DNA of 64,000 bases from Paracoccus solventivorans (lineage in GTDB: Bacteria; Pseudomonadota; Alphaproteobacteria; Rhodobacterales; Rhodobacteraceae). Below, one piece after another: positions 15,753-26,630 of the stretch. Position 1 is the first letter of the stretch; every line of letters starts with the position of its first letter. The notes beneath the pieces are model-generated. The model had not been told where the DNA came from and ran no database searches. It was given only the letters and a program-made list of their open reading frames with translations. A program made the position numbers and the translations under genes. The stretch is from contig NZ_FRCK01000011.1 in NCBI RefSeq assembly GCF_900142875.1, forward strand, positions 54,751 to 118,750. Reading direction: 5' to 3'.

Positions 15753-17843
15753 ATGACTGCGACACGATACGTCCGCGAAGGCACGCTGGCCGTGCTGGAA
15801 ATCGACAATCCCCCGGTCAACGCCCTGTCTGGCCTGGTAATTTCAGGCCTGATCGAAGGGTTCGACAAGTTCGAGAGAGATGAAGATGCAGCCGCGCTGG
15901 TGCTGCGGTGCCGCGGCCGTACATTCGTTGCGGGGGGTGACATCGCGATGTTCGATGATCCCGCGTTCTCGCCTGCCCCTTTCAACGATCTGCTGAACCG
16001 TATCTCGGCAAGTCCGCGACGCGTGGTGGCGGAATTGTTCGGGACTGTGCTTGGCGGCGGGTTGGAACTCGCGCTTGCCTGTCACTTTCGGATTGCCTGC
16101 GAGAACACCCGCTTTGCCCTGCCCGAGATCAGGCTGGGACTCATTCCCGGCTCGCACGGTACGCAGCGGTTGCCCCGACTGGTGGGGCTTGCAGAGGCGG
16201 GAAGAATGATCTCGACCGGCGAGATGATCGACACCGGGAGAGCACTGGAAATCGGGTTGATCGACCTGATTGCTGATAGCGCGGACGCGGTGGCGATCGC
16301 CACGCTTTCCCCCCGGCCAGTTGCGGCCCAGGCAGAGGGTGCCCCCGAAGTCTTGCGAAACCTGGCCGATGCGGCACAGCTGCGCATACATGAGCCGGCC
16401 TATCAGGCAATTGCGGAAACGCTTGCTGCCGCGGCCCAGCTGCCTTTCGAGAAAGCCGCGGAAGTCGAGGCTGACTGGTTCCGCCGCCTGCTTCCATCGG
16501 CTCCGGCCCGCGCGCAGCGATATCTTTTCTTTGCAGAGCGGCGGTCCGCCGAGGTTCCGGGTCTGTCGCGCGGAGCGGCGACACGTGCGGTCGAGCGGGT
16601 CGGTGTTCTTGGGGCGGGAATGATGGGCGTGGGCATCGCCCTCAGCTTTGCGCTTGCCGGGCTTCCCGTTACGCTGAGCGAGGTCGAGCAGTCGCGGATC
16701 GACGCTGCGCTTGAGCGGATCGAGGGGACCCTGGCGGGAATGGTGCGGCGGGGGCGCCTGAGCGAGCATGCTGCACAAGCCTGCCGCAACCGCATTTCCG
16801 GGGCCGTGGGGATCAAGGCTCTTTCGCAGGCCGACCTGGTGATCGAGGCGGTCTTCGAGGATATGGCGATCAAGCTCGATGTGGCGCGAGAGCTGGGCCG
16901 GACCTGCAAGCCGGGGGCGATCATCGCCACCAATACTTCGACGCTGGACGTGGATGTGATCGCCGCGGCCACCGGGCGGCCGCAAGATGTGGTGGGCACA
17001 CATTTCTTTTCACCCGCGCATGTCATGCGCCTGCTCGAGGTGGTGCGGGGCCGCGAAACGGCTGCCGATGTGCTGTCGACCGTCCTTGGGATCGCGCGCC
17101 GGATCGGCAAGACCGTGGCCGTCAGCGGGGTCTGCTACGGCTTCATCGGCAACCGCATGGCCGAAGTCTACATGCGCGAAAGCGAGGCGATGCAGCTTGA
17201 AGGCGCCTCGCCCGAGCGGATCGACGGCGTGATCGAGGACCCTGCGTGGTTGGGAATGGCGATGGGACCCAGCCGCATGCTGGACATGGCCGGGGTGGAC
17301 GTGGGCGCGCGGACGGTGATCGAATGGATCGCCTCGGGCGAAGGGCCGCAAGAGCCTGCCTATCGGGCGCTATGCCGGCGGATGTTCGAGACCGGCAGCC
17401 ACGGGCAGAAGGCCGGGTATGGCTATTATCGCTATGAAGGGCGCAAGGCGCTGAGCAATCCCGCTCATGCGGCGCTTGCGGCAGAGCTGGCCGAATTGCA
17501 CGGGGTCGTCCACCGGAACGACCTGACCGAGCGGGAAATCTTCGAGCGCCTGCTTTATCCGATGGTCAACGAGGCAGCGCATATCCTTGCAGAAGGGATT
17601 GCGGCGCGTGGCTCTGACATCGACGTAGTCTGGACTGCGGGCTACGGCTTTCCACGCTGGCGCGGCGGGCCGCTGTTCATGGCCGACGAGATCGGCCTGC
17701 CAGAGATCGTCGCGCGGCTGGACCACTATGCCGCGCGGGACGGCGATCCTCATGGATACTGGCAGGTGTCGCCGCTGCTGCGCAGCCTTGCCGCCCAAGG
17801 CGGGCGCATCAGCAGCTGGACCGGAAAAGGAGAGCGGGAATGA
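15753..17843 (+). CDS. fused enoyl-CoA hydratase / 3-hydroxyacyl-CoA dehydrogenase
   Basis: A 696-residue bifunctional beta-oxidation enzyme of the FadB/FadJ type. The crotonase domain (about 1-200) has the oxyanion AGGDIAMF and both catalytic glutamates, in GGGLELALA and [11 protein letters not shown]. The NAD-dependent dehydrogenase (about 285-690) shows [24 protein letters not shown], the catalytic His in [26 protein letters not shown], and a second C-terminal dehydrogenase domain with PRWRGGPLF. The start follows GAGAGGAGCAC. It is translationally coupled to the thiolase by ATGA, as expected for hydration, oxidation and thiolysis of one acyl chain. Confidence 0.93.
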   Translation: MTATRYVREGTLAVLEIDNPPVNALSGLVISGLIEGFDKFERDEDAAALVLRCRGRTFVAGGDIAMFDDPAFSPAPFNDLLNRISASPRRVVAELFGTVLGGGLELALACHFRIACENTRFALPEIRLGLIPGSHGTQRLPRLVGLAEAGRMISTGEMIDTGRALEIGLIDLIADSADAVAIATLSPRPVAAQAEGAPEVLRNLADAAQLRIHEPAYQAIAETLAAAAQLPFEKAAEVEADWFRRLLPSAPARAQRYLFFAERRSAEVPGLSRGAATRAVERVGVLGAGMMGVGIALSFALAGLPVTLSEVEQSRIDAALERIEGTLAGMVRRGRLSEHAAQACRNRISGAVGIKALSQADLVIEAVFEDMAIKLDVARELGRTCKPGAIIATNTSTLDVDVIAAATGRPQDVVGTHFFSPAHVMRLLEVVRGRETAADVLSTVLGIARRIGKTVAVSGVCYGFIGNRMAEVYMRESEAMQLEGASPERIDGVIEDPAWLGMAMGPSRMLDMAGVDVGARTVIEWIASGEGPQEPAYRALCRRMFETGSHGQKAGYGYYRYEGRKALSNPAHAALAAELAELHGVVHRNDLTEREIFERLLYPMVNEAAHILAEGIAARGSDIDVVWTAGYGFPRWRGGPLFMADEIGLPEIVARLDHYAARDGDPHGYWQVSPLLRSLAAQGGRISSWTGKGERE

Positions 17844-19027
17844 GAGAAGCCGTCATTGTCAGCGTGGCCCGGACCGGCATCGGAAAAGCCCATCGCGGCG
17901 CGCTGAACAACACGAAATCGCCCCGGCTTGCAGGCCATGTGCTGTCGCATGCCGTGCAGCGTGCAGGATTGGAGGGGCCCGAAATCGAGGACGTGGTTCT
18001 GGGAACGGTGCTAGCGGCCGGGACTGCGGGAATGAATCTGGGCCGCAATGCGGTTTTTGCAGCGGGCCTGCCGGTCCAAGTTTCGGCGATGACCATGGAT
18101 CGGCAATGCGCCTCGGGTCTGATGGCGGTGGCGACGGCGGCCAAGCAGATCACCGGCGACGGGATGCAGATCGTTGCAGCCGGAGGCCAGGAAAACATCT
18201 CGGCCGTGCAAAGCCGGTATTTCGAATGGATTGCGGCCGAAGCCGACCCCGCAGTCACCGAAAAAGTGCCTGCCGCCTACATGCCGATGCTCAAGACCGC
18301 CGAGATCGTCGCCGAACGCTATGGCATCACGCGTGAGGCGCAAGACCAGTATGCGCTTGAATCGCAACGGCGCACTGCCCAGGCACAGGCGCAAGGGCGG
18401 TTTGACGATGAGATCGTGCCGTTTTCCACCACCATGATCGTGACAGACAGGACGACGGGGACCAGTTCGGAAAAAGCGGTGACGCTGACCCAGGACGAAG
18501 GCAACCGCCCCGAAACCACGCTTGAGACGCTATCGGCCTTGAAACCTGTCATGGATGGCGGGACGGTCACGGCGGGGAATGCCTCGCAATTGTCGGACGG
18601 GGCTGCGGCCCTGGTGCTGATGGAGGCAGGGCAGGCGGCTTTGCGGGGGCTGACGCCGCTGGGGCTTTATCGCGGCATAGCGGTTGCGGGCTGCGACCCG
18701 GACGAGATGGGCATCGGCCCGGTTTTTGCCGTCCCCAAGCTGCTGCGGCAACATGGGCTGGGCGTCGATGATATCGGGCTTTGGGAACTTAACGAGGCCT
18801 TCGCCTGTCAGGCGATCTACTGCCGCGACCGGCTGGGCATCGACCCCGAACGCTACAACGTGAATGGCGGCGGGATTTCCGTCGGCCATCCCTACGGGAT
18901 GACGGGTGCCCGGCTGGTCGGCCATGCCCTGATCGAGGGGCGCCGGCGTGGCGTGAAATATGTCGTTGTCACCATGTGCGTGGGCGGCGGCATGGGTGCG
19001 GCGGGGCTGTTCGAGACATGCCTGTAA
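17840..19027 (+). CDS. acetyl-CoA acyltransferase (thiolase, degradative type)
   Basis: A 395-residue thiolase. The nucleophilic Cys90 is in [11 protein letters not shown]. The C-terminal catalytic pair is His in [15 protein letters not shown] (about 351) and Cys in TMCVGGGMG (about 382), and the family's LNEAFACQ is also present. It cleaves 3-ketoacyl-CoA with CoA to acetyl-CoA plus shortened acyl-CoA. ATGA overlap with the hydratase/dehydrogenase fixes the start. Whether it prefers straight-chain, branched or aromatic-derived ketoacyl-CoA cannot be read from sequence. Confidence 0.93.
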   Translation: MREAVIVSVARTGIGKAHRGALNNTKSPRLAGHVLSHAVQRAGLEGPEIEDVVLGTVLAAGTAGMNLGRNAVFAAGLPVQVSAMTMDRQCASGLMAVATAAKQITGDGMQIVAAGGQENISAVQSRYFEWIAAEADPAVTEKVPAAYMPMLKTAEIVAERYGITREAQDQYALESQRRTAQAQAQGRFDDEIVPFSTTMIVTDRTTGTSSEKAVTLTQDEGNRPETTLETLSALKPVMDGGTVTAGNASQLSDGAAALVLMEAGQAALRGLTPLGLYRGIAVAGCDPDEMGIGPVFAVPKLLRQHGLGVDDIGLWELNEAFACQAIYCRDRLGIDPERYNVNGGGISVGHPYGMTGARLVGHALIEGRRRGVKYVVVTMCVGGGMGAAGLFETCL

Positions 19028-19114
19028 GGTTTGCCGAGCCGCGCTGCCGCTAGTTCGCGCTGCCACAGCAATATTAAAACTCATCCGCTTGCACCGGGGA
19101 GGGGAGGTCACTTC

Positions 19115-20734
19115 GTGCTGGACCCAGCAGTCATATGCCACGAGCTTCATTTCTCTGATCGCGTCCTGAAGTGCTTTGCCGACCGGCCCGTATCGGTCGC
19201 CGATAAGCTGGCGCAGGTTTTTGTTGCCAGGGCGCAGGCCTGCGCCATCGTCGACGGCTATCGGCGCCTGACCTATGCCGAGCTTGACCGCCACATCCAT
19301 GCTGCGGCGGGGCTGTTATGGTCCAAGGGGTTGAGGGCTGGCGATCGGCTGGTGATCGTGGTTCCGAACCGGGCAGAGTTCGTGATCGCCTTTCTGGCTG
19401 CCCAGCGGATTGGGGCAATTCCGGTTCCGGTGAGTATCCGGGAGGCGGCGCCCGAAATCGGTTTCATCGTGGACGACTGCGCCGCAAGCGGCCTGGTCTA
19501 TGATCCGACATACGAGACTGCGGCGCAGGCCGCGCACGAACTCGCCGGGGCGGCATGGCCGCTGCCGATTGACGGCTTGTGGCAGGGCGGTCCCGACGTC
19601 CCCTTTGATCAGCCGGCCTGCCGCGATCAGGATGCGGCAATCTGCATTCTTTATACCTCGGGCACCACCGGCAAACCCAAGGGGGCGCTGCTCAGCGATC
19701 TCGGGGTGCTGCATTCCATGCTGCATTACGAGCTTCATCTGGGCATTTCGCCCTCGGACAGCTCGCTGCTGGTCGTGCCGGCCACTCATATCACCGGGCT
19801 GATCGGGCTGGTGATGGCGACGCTTGGTGCCGGGGCAAAGCTGGTCATGGTGGAGCGGTTCAGCACTTCGGACTTTGTGCGCACGGCTGCTGCCGAAGGC
19901 ATGAGCTTCACCATCATGGTGCCGGCCATGTACAATCTGATCCTGCTTCGAGAGGATCTTTCCCAGCATGACCTGTCCCGCTGGCGGGTGGGTGCCTACG
20001 GCGGCTCTGTCATGCCCGTGGAAACCATTGCCGCGCTTTCCTGCCTTTTGCCGGGGCTGAATCTCGTCAATGCGTATGGTGCGACCGAGACGACATCGCC
20101 CACCAGCTTTGTCCCGCTTGGCACCAAGGATCCCGCGCATTTCGACACCATCGGCCAGCCCGTCGCCTGTGCCGAGGTTCTTGTCATGGATGAAAACGGC
20201 TGCGAGTGTCCCGCAGGGACGCATGGCGAGCTGTGGATTCGCGGCCCGATGGTCATTCCCGGATACTGGAACCGTCCCGAAGCCAATGCGCTCGACTTTG
20301 TTTGTGGATTCTGGCGGTCCGGCGACATCGGAGAGATGACCGCGGACGGCTATCTGCGCATTCACGATCGCAAGAAGGATCTCGTCAATCGCGGCGGCTA
20401 CAAGATCTTCAGTGCCGAGGTCGAGAATGTCCTGCTGATGCACGAGCACGTGGTCGAGGCGGCGGTCATCGGCCGCCCGGACCCAGTGCTGGGCGAGCGC
20501 GTGCACGCCTTTGTTTCGCTGGATGACAGCACGGTAACGGAACGGGTTCTGAAGCAGCTCTGCGCCCAGGAACTTGCCGATTACAAGGTTCCCGAAAGCT
20601 TCACCCTGCTGGCGACGCCGCTGCCCAGGAATGCCAACGGCAAGGTCCTGAAGGGCGAATTGCGACAAATGCTGACCGCGGGACCGGAGGAGGATGACCG
20701 GGCCCAAAGTGGAAAACGAGGAGGAAAAGCATGA
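19115..20734 (+). CDS. acyl-CoA synthetase (AMP-forming, class I adenylating enzyme)
   Basis: A 539-residue adenylate-forming ligase. It shows the P-loop LYTSGTTGKPKGA near residue 180, VNAYGATETTSPTS near 320, WRSGDIGEM near 402, HDRKKDLVNRGGYKIF near 422 and the catalytic C-terminal Lys in PRNANGKVLKGEL near 511. The start is GTG at 19115 because GGAGGGGAGG at 19098-19107 is well spaced; longer frames open in the gap. It would activate the imported carboxylic acid with ATP and CoA for the neighbouring beta-oxidation enzymes. Chain type is unknown. Confidence 0.9.
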   Translation: MLDPAVICHELHFSDRVLKCFADRPVSVADKLAQVFVARAQACAIVDGYRRLTYAELDRHIHAAAGLLWSKGLRAGDRLVIVVPNRAEFVIAFLAAQRIGAIPVPVSIREAAPEIGFIVDDCAASGLVYDPTYETAAQAAHELAGAAWPLPIDGLWQGGPDVPFDQPACRDQDAAICILYTSGTTGKPKGALLSDLGVLHSMLHYELHLGISPSDSSLLVVPATHITGLIGLVMATLGAGAKLVMVERFSTSDFVRTAAAEGMSFTIMVPAMYNLILLREDLSQHDLSRWRVGAYGGSVMPVETIAALSCLLPGLNLVNAYGATETTSPTSFVPLGTKDPAHFDTIGQPVACAEVLVMDENGCECPAGTHGELWIRGPMVIPGYWNRPEANALDFVCGFWRSGDIGEMTADGYLRIHDRKKDLVNRGGYKIFSAEVENVLLMHEHVVEAAVIGRPDPVLGERVHAFVSLDDSTVTERVLKQLCAQELADYKVPESFTLLATPLPRNANGKVLKGELRQMLTAGPEEDDRAQSGKRGGKA

Positions 20735-21945
20735 ATAAGCACAAAATGACCAGCTCGCTGGCGGTAATGGCGGCGCTGGCTTCGTGGGGCGCGGCTCCGG
20801 CATTTGCGCAGGATGACAAGATCGTCATCGGGGTGCTGGGCGATCACAGCTCTGCTTATGCGGATGTCAGCGGGCCGAATCTGGTCGAGGCCGTGAAAAT
20901 GGCCGTCGAAGAGGCGGGGGGTGAGGTTGCGGGACGTCCCGTCGAGGTGATCTGGGCCGACAGCCAGCTCAAGCCTGATGTGGCGGCGACGATTGCGCGC
21001 CAATGGATCGAAAGGGATGGCGTTGACGTGATTGTCGACCTGCCTTCAACCGCCATCGCCCTTGCCGCGGGTGACGTGGCGCAGCAGCACGACAAGGTGG
21101 CGTTGCTGACGTCGCCGGCCGGATCGAACCTGACCAACCAGGATTGCCGTTCGAACTCGATCCACTGGACGTACGATACTTACGCGATCGCAAATTCGAT
21201 CGGCCGGGCTTTGGCCGAAAGCGGCAAGAAGAACTGGTTCTTCATCTCGGCGGATTATTCTTTCGGTGCCCAGCTTGAGGGGGATGCAACCGCCGCCATC
21301 GAGGCGGCGGGGGGAAAAGTTGTCGGGTCGGCGCGGGTGCCGCTGAACACGGTCGATTTCTCGTCGTTCCTGCTGCAGGCGCAGGCATCCGGGGCCGATA
21401 TCGTCGCGCTGGCGAATGCCGGGAACGATACGGTCAATGCCATCAAGCAGGCCAATGAATTCGGCTTGGCACAGACTGGCCAGCAGGTTGCGGCCATGGT
21501 GCTGCTGGATAACGACATCAACTCGGTTGGGCTCGATCTGGCGCAAGGGACGCTCTATTCGACGGCCTTCGCATGGATGCTCAACGACAAGAGCCGTGCC
21601 TTTGCCGAAGCATTCCGGGAACGCACTGGCATCAATCCCAACATGAACATGGCGGGCAGCTATTCGGCAGTGAAGCATTACCTTGCCGCGGTCGAGGCCG
21701 TGGGCACGGATGAGGCCGGGCCCGTGCTTGCGGCGATGCGCGAGATGCCTGTGGATGATGCCTTTGCCCCCAATGGAAAGGTGCGCGCGGACGGGCGGAT
21801 GGTGCATGACATGTACCTGATGCGCGTCAAGGCACCGGGCGATTCCGAGGGCCCATGGGACATTGCGACGCTGGAGGAAACCATCCCCGGTGACACGGCA
21901 TTCCGCAGCCTTGCGGACAGCCAATGTCCTCTGGTGACCGACTAA
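20731..21945 (+). CDS. ABC transporter substrate-binding protein of the acyl-CoA operon (paralogue A)
   Basis: A 404-residue type-I periplasmic binding protein with a signal peptide of about 26 residues ending APAFA-QD. The mature start KIVIGVLGDHSSAYADVSG marks the same subgroup as the proteins at 31384 and 34241; all three share the DFSSFLLQAQASGA/DFSSFVLQAQSSGA stretch and a short Cys-containing tail (CPLV, CYLV). It overlaps the synthetase stop as ATGA and has an excellent GAGGAGGAAAAG ribosome site. Its presence between synthetase and dehydrogenase says the operon's acid is imported by ABC transport, probably through the permeases at 24266-27638. Confidence 0.92.
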   Translation: MNKHKMTSSLAVMAALASWGAAPAFAQDDKIVIGVLGDHSSAYADVSGPNLVEAVKMAVEEAGGEVAGRPVEVIWADSQLKPDVAATIARQWIERDGVDVIVDLPSTAIALAAGDVAQQHDKVALLTSPAGSNLTNQDCRSNSIHWTYDTYAIANSIGRALAESGKKNWFFISADYSFGAQLEGDATAAIEAAGGKVVGSARVPLNTVDFSSFLLQAQASGADIVALANAGNDTVNAIKQANEFGLAQTGQQVAAMVLLDNDINSVGLDLAQGTLYSTAFAWMLNDKSRAFAEAFRERTGINPNMNMAGSYSAVKHYLAAVEAVGTDEAGPVLAAMREMPVDDAFAPNGKVRADGRMVHDMYLMRVKAPGDSEGPWDIATLEETIPGDTAFRSLADSQCPLVTD

Positions 21946-22019
21946 GCCAGCCGCAATGGGCGCTGCCCTGTCACGGGGCAGCGGCTCTGCCTGCAATTCT
22001 TCAAGGAAAGATTTCGGCG

Positions 22020-23792
22020 ATGACCAAGGCATTGCGCCGCGAGATCGATTTCATGCTTTACGACTGGCTTGGTGTCGAGCGCCTGTCGGAATTGCCGGAT
22101 TTCGAGGGCCAGGACCGCAGCGATTGGGACGCTTTCCTCGATCTCTCCGGAGAGATCGCCTGGAATGAATTGCTGCCCTGCTACAAGGCCGCCGACCGCG
22201 AAGAGCCATGGCTCGACGATGGGCAGGTCCGGGTCCAGCCGCAGCTTGCCCAGGCGCTGCGGGTTTATCTTGACGCGGGGCTGCATCAGGCCACTGCCCG
22301 GCCGGACGTGGGTGGAATGGGGCTGCCCTTCACGATCGCAACGGCGGCCACGGCCGAGGTGATGGCGGCGAACGTGGCCGGTTCGGGCTTCATCATGCTT
22401 TCAGTCGCGAATACCAGGTTGCTGACCGATCACGGTACGCCGGCGCAGATCGCCGCTTTTGCCCGGCCGCAACTGGAAGGGAATGCACTGGGAACCATGT
22501 GCCTTTCCGAGCCCGATACCGGGTCATCCTTGGGCGACGTGACCACCCGCGCCTATCCAGAGGATGATGACGAGCTGGGCCCACGCTACCGGCTGTCCGG
22601 GCGCAAGATGTGGATTTCCGGGGGGGATCAGGATGTCACCGGCAATGTAATCCATCTGGTCCTTGCCAAGGTCGTGCAGCCGGACGGCAGCGTGATCCCG
22701 GGCGCCAAGGGCACCACGCTGTTCATCGTGCCCAAGCTTCTGCCCGGGGGCGAACGGAACGATCTTTTCGTGGCCGGGCTGAACCACAAGATGGGCTACC
22801 GCGGCACGCCCAATTGCCTGCTGAACTTTGGCGAGAATGGCGGGGCAACCGCCTGGCGACTTGGGGCTGAAGGGGACGGGCTGCGCATCATGTTCGACAT
22901 GATGAATGAAGCTCGCGTCAATGTGGGGCTTAGCGGCGCGGCCATGGCGTATCGCGGTTTCGATCTGGCCCGGCAATATGCCCAAGAGCGGGTGCAGGGG
23001 CGCTCGGTGCTGGACCGGGCAGCGGAACGGCCGGTCCCGATCATTCGCCACCCGGACGTGCGACGGATGTTGCTGGTGCAAAAGGCCATCGCAGAAGGGG
23101 CGCTGGCGCTTTGCCTGAAAGGGGCGTTTCTCAAGGATGCCGTCAGCCACGCGCCGGAGGAAGCCGAGCGGCGCCGGATGCATGACCTGCTGTCGCTGCT
23201 GACCCCTGTCATCAAAAGCTGGCCTTCGGAACAGGGGCTGGTTGCATTGCATCATGCGATCCAGGTCCATGGCGGTTATGGCTATACCCGCGATTTCGAC
23301 GTCGAGCAGCTTTACCGTGACAGCCGGCTCAACCCCATCCACGAGGGCACGACCGGCATACAGGCCATTGATCTGCTGGGCCGGAAAATCCTGTCCGAAA
23401 AGGGGGAAAGCCTGACGGCCTTGCTGGAGTTGATCCGGCACGAGACCCGGACGGGGCAGGGGATGGAGGGTGAGGCCGCGACACTATTGGAGCTCTGCGA
23501 CTGGTTCGAGGAAGTTGCGGCCTTTCTGCTGAGGGGTGGGTCCAAGGGACTTGCCCTGGCCAATGCCACTGGATTCCTGGAGGGAGTCGGCCACTTTGTT
23601 GTCGCATGGATATGGCTTGCACTTGCCCGTGCGGCAGATGCACACCCCGATCCGGAGTTTGCGGAGGAGAAACGCTGGACCTGCCGGTACTTCTACGCTG
23701 CCGAGGTGCCTCGGATCAGGTCCATGATGGCGCTTCTGGTTTCGGCCCCGCGTCTGGTGGCAGAGCTTCCCGATCATGTGGTTTCACCTTGA
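22020..23792 (+). CDS. acyl-CoA dehydrogenase, long DmdC-like type
   Basis: A 590-residue flavoprotein dehydrogenase, longer than the usual 380-residue form because of an N-terminal helical extension and an extra C-terminal domain. This is the architecture of the 3-methylmercaptopropionyl-CoA dehydrogenase (DmdC) group. FAD-site segments TMCLSEPDTGSSLGDVTTRA (about 160) and KMWISGGDQD (about 197) are present. The catalytic base is probably Glu442 in NPIHEGTTGIQAIDLL, preceded by HGGYGYTRDFDVEQLYRD. ATG at 22020 follows CAAGGAAAG. It supplies the first oxidation for the adjacent hydratase, dehydrogenase and thiolase. DMSP-derived, straight or branched acyl-CoA substrates are all possible. Confidence 0.9.
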   Translation: MTKALRREIDFMLYDWLGVERLSELPDFEGQDRSDWDAFLDLSGEIAWNELLPCYKAADREEPWLDDGQVRVQPQLAQALRVYLDAGLHQATARPDVGGMGLPFTIATAATAEVMAANVAGSGFIMLSVANTRLLTDHGTPAQIAAFARPQLEGNALGTMCLSEPDTGSSLGDVTTRAYPEDDDELGPRYRLSGRKMWISGGDQDVTGNVIHLVLAKVVQPDGSVIPGAKGTTLFIVPKLLPGGERNDLFVAGLNHKMGYRGTPNCLLNFGENGGATAWRLGAEGDGLRIMFDMMNEARVNVGLSGAAMAYRGFDLARQYAQERVQGRSVLDRAAERPVPIIRHPDVRRMLLVQKAIAEGALALCLKGAFLKDAVSHAPEEAERRRMHDLLSLLTPVIKSWPSEQGLVALHHAIQVHGGYGYTRDFDVEQLYRDSRLNPIHEGTTGIQAIDLLGRKILSEKGESLTALLELIRHETRTGQGMEGEAATLLELCDWFEEVAAFLLRGGSKGLALANATGFLEGVGHFVVAWIWLALARAADAHPDPEFAEEKRWTCRYFYAAEVPRIRSMMALLVSAPRLVAELPDHVVSP

Positions 23793-24265
23793 AAGGAGCC
23801 CTGCCATTACGGTGAGCGTGGCGCGGGCTGGCGGGCGGGAACGGCCGCGGGCATCGGGGAGCCCTTCCCCCGACTCTTGCGCATTTTTGCACAGGAAGCC
23901 TGCGCGCCATAGCATCTACACCCCGCCGCTCTTGTGTGGTATCGCGCCTGTCACGTTGCTGCGTGGAGGCGGGCGGCGCGTCGGCGGATGCGCTCCCGCG
24001 TGCCCGAGGAAGCGGCCCCGGCACGGGGCGGGAGGATGATGGACATCACCGTGGCTGCCAGGACGGTCATGGCCTTGCGGCGGCCCCGGGGGACCGGGCA
24101 GCCGCGGCCGCGCCGGCTGGCACGCGCCCGGTATCGGCATCAGGACAGAGGAGACGCGGGTGGATCGAGGACAGGACAGAAGCCGGCGGATCACAGCCCG
24201 CCCCTTGTCCCGGGCGGCTGCCGGCGTCGTCATCGCAGAATGGGATGTAGGAATGCGGATCAAAG
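23793..24265. other. 473-base spacer between the acyl-CoA operon and the second Liv operon
   Basis: No credible gene. Short open frames on both strands are Arg/Pro-rich and have no family resemblance. Base use returns to the very GC-rich regional pattern here, so it is probably the right edge of the compositionally distinct block. A weak promoter candidate TTGCAC (23887-23892), 17 bases, TAGCAT (23910-23915) points toward the livG gene. The remainder holds nothing I can identify. Confidence 0.5.
23887..23915 (+). promoter_or_regulatory. weak sigma70-like promoter candidate for the second Liv operon
   Basis: TTGCAC and TAGCAT are spaced by exactly 17 bases and lie about 350 bases upstream of livG, in one of the few AT-richer stretches of the spacer. 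Match to consensus is partial (three of six and four of six), so this is a suggestion only. Confidence 0.25.
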
Positions 24266-25038
24266 ATGACTAGAGCTGCCGAAACAGCGCCCGAGCCGCA
24301 GGTGGTGCTGAGCGCCCGCGGCCTCGGCAAGGATTTTTCGGGCTTCACCGCGGTCAACAACGTGAATCTCGACATCCACCACGCCCGCATCCATGCGCTG
24401 ATCGGGCCGAACGGGGCGGGCAAGACCACGGTCTTCAACCTGCTGACCAAGTTCCTGCCGCCGACCCGCGGCCGGATCACCCTGCTGGGCACCGACATCA
24501 CCGCGATGAAACCCGACGCGGTGGCGCGGATGGGGCTGGTGCGCTCGTTCCAGATCTCGGCGGTGTTCCCGCATCTGACGGTGCTGGAAAACCTGCGCGT
24601 CGCGCTGCAACGCCCGGCCGGGCTGGCCACGCAGTTCTGGCGGCCGCTGTCGTCGCTGCGGCGGCTGGACGGGCGCGCGGACGAGCTGATCGAGGGGCTG
24701 GGGCTGACGCCCTGGCGCGACATCCGCGCCGCCGATCTCAGCTATGGCCGCAAGCGGGTGCTGGAAATCGCCACCACGCTGGCGCTGGACCCCAAGGTGC
24801 TGCTGCTGGACGAGCCGATGGCCGGCATGGGCCACGAGGACGTGCACACCGTGGCCGAGATCATCCGCGATGTCGCCCGCGACCGGGCGGTGCTAATGGT
24901 GGAACACAACCTGTCGGTGGTGGCCGACATCTGCCACCGCGTGACCGTGCTGCAGCGGGGCGAGATCCTGGCCGAGGGCGATTACGCCACCGTTGCCGCC
25001 GACCCGCGGGTGCGGACGGCCTATATGGGGAGCGAGGC

Positions 25039-25042
<4 letters not shown>
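24266..25042 (+). CDS. livG: branched-chain-type ABC transporter ATP-binding protein LivG (system 2)
   Basis: A 258-residue ATPase. After a 12-residue tail come Walker A GPNGAGKTT near residue 48, signature LSYGRKRVLEIA near 159, Walker B LLLLDEPMAGMG near 177 and H-loop MVEHNLSVV near 210. It opens a five-gene-style Liv cassette that lacks its own binding protein, so it must borrow one (20731, 31384 or 34241). Initiation at ATG 24266 has only a weak upstream AGGAA. The ATGA overlap at its end couples it to livF. Confidence 0.92.
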
Positions 25043-25740
<698 letters not shown>

Positions 25741-25741
25741 G

Positions 25742-26629
25742 ATGACGATGATCTTCGGAATCCCGCTGCAGGCATTCCTGGGCCAGCTGCTGGTCGGGTT
25801 GATCAACGGCTCGTTCTACGCGCTTCTGTCGCTGGGGCTGGCGGTGATCTTCGGCCTGCTGCGGGTCATCAACTTCGCCCACGGGGCGCAGTACATGCTG
25901 GGCGCCTTCGTCGCCTTCCTGGCGCTGAAATTCCTGGGCGTCCCCTATTGGGGGGCGCTGGTGGTGGCGCCGCTGGTTGTGGGCGCCGTGGGTGCGCTGA
26001 TCGAGCGGACGCTGCTGTCGCGGCTCTACGACCTCGACCATCTCTACGGGATGCTGTTCACCTTTGGCCTTGCGCTGGCGATCGAGGGCAGCTTCCGCTG
26101 GTATTTCGGCGCCTCGGGGCAGCCCTATGCGACGCCCAAGGCGCTGACCGGGGTGTTCAACCTGGGCTTCATGGTGCTGCCGATCTATCGGGCCTGGGTG
26201 ATCGTGGCTTCGCTGGTCGTCTGCCTGGCGGTCTGGGCGCTGATCGAAAAGACCCGGCTGGGCGCCACCCTGCGCGCGGCCACCGAAAACCCGTCGCTGG
26301 TGCAGAGCTTCGGCATCAACGTGCCGATGCTGCTGACGCTGACCTATGCGCTTGGCGCGGGGCTGGCGGCGCTGGCCGGCGTGCTCGCGGCGCCGATCTA
26401 CCAGGTGTCGCCGCTGATGGGTTCGAACATCATCATCGTGGTGTTCGCGGTGGTCGTGGTCGGCGGCATGGGCTCGATCATGGGCGCCATCGTCACCGGC
26501 TATCTGCTGGGCATCGCCGAGGGGCTGACCAAGGTGTTCTACCCCGAGGCATCCAACATCGTGATCTTCGTCATCATGGCGATCGTGCTGATCCTGCGCC
26601 CCGCAGGTCTGTTCGGGAAGGAGGGCTGA
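25742..26629 (+). CDS. livH: branched-chain-type ABC transporter permease LivH (system 2)
   Basis: A 295-residue inner-membrane protein with about eight membrane segments. It shows the family opening LINGSFYALLSLGLAVIFGL and RVINFAHGAQYMLGAF, the coupling region RAATENPSLVQSFGI near residue 178, and GGMGSIMGAIVTG. The first ATG at 25742 follows the livF stop by one base; a second ATG two codons later is also possible. It pairs with the following LivM. Confidence 0.92.
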   Translation: MTMIFGIPLQAFLGQLLVGLINGSFYALLSLGLAVIFGLLRVINFAHGAQYMLGAFVAFLALKFLGVPYWGALVVAPLVVGAVGALIERTLLSRLYDLDHLYGMLFTFGLALAIEGSFRWYFGASGQPYATPKALTGVFNLGFMVLPIYRAWVIVASLVVCLAVWALIEKTRLGATLRAATENPSLVQSFGINVPMLLTLTYALGAGLAALAGVLAAPIYQVSPLMGSNIIIVVFAVVVVGGMGSIMGAIVTGYLLGIAEGLTKVFYPEASNIVIFVIMAIVLILRPAGLFGKEG

Positions 26630-26630
26630 G

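Noticed and set aside
23776..24263. Overlapping short frames of 87-115 codons upstream of the second livG
   Set aside because: Several frames on both strands are open at once and none has a domain or ribosome site; this is GC-driven openness.
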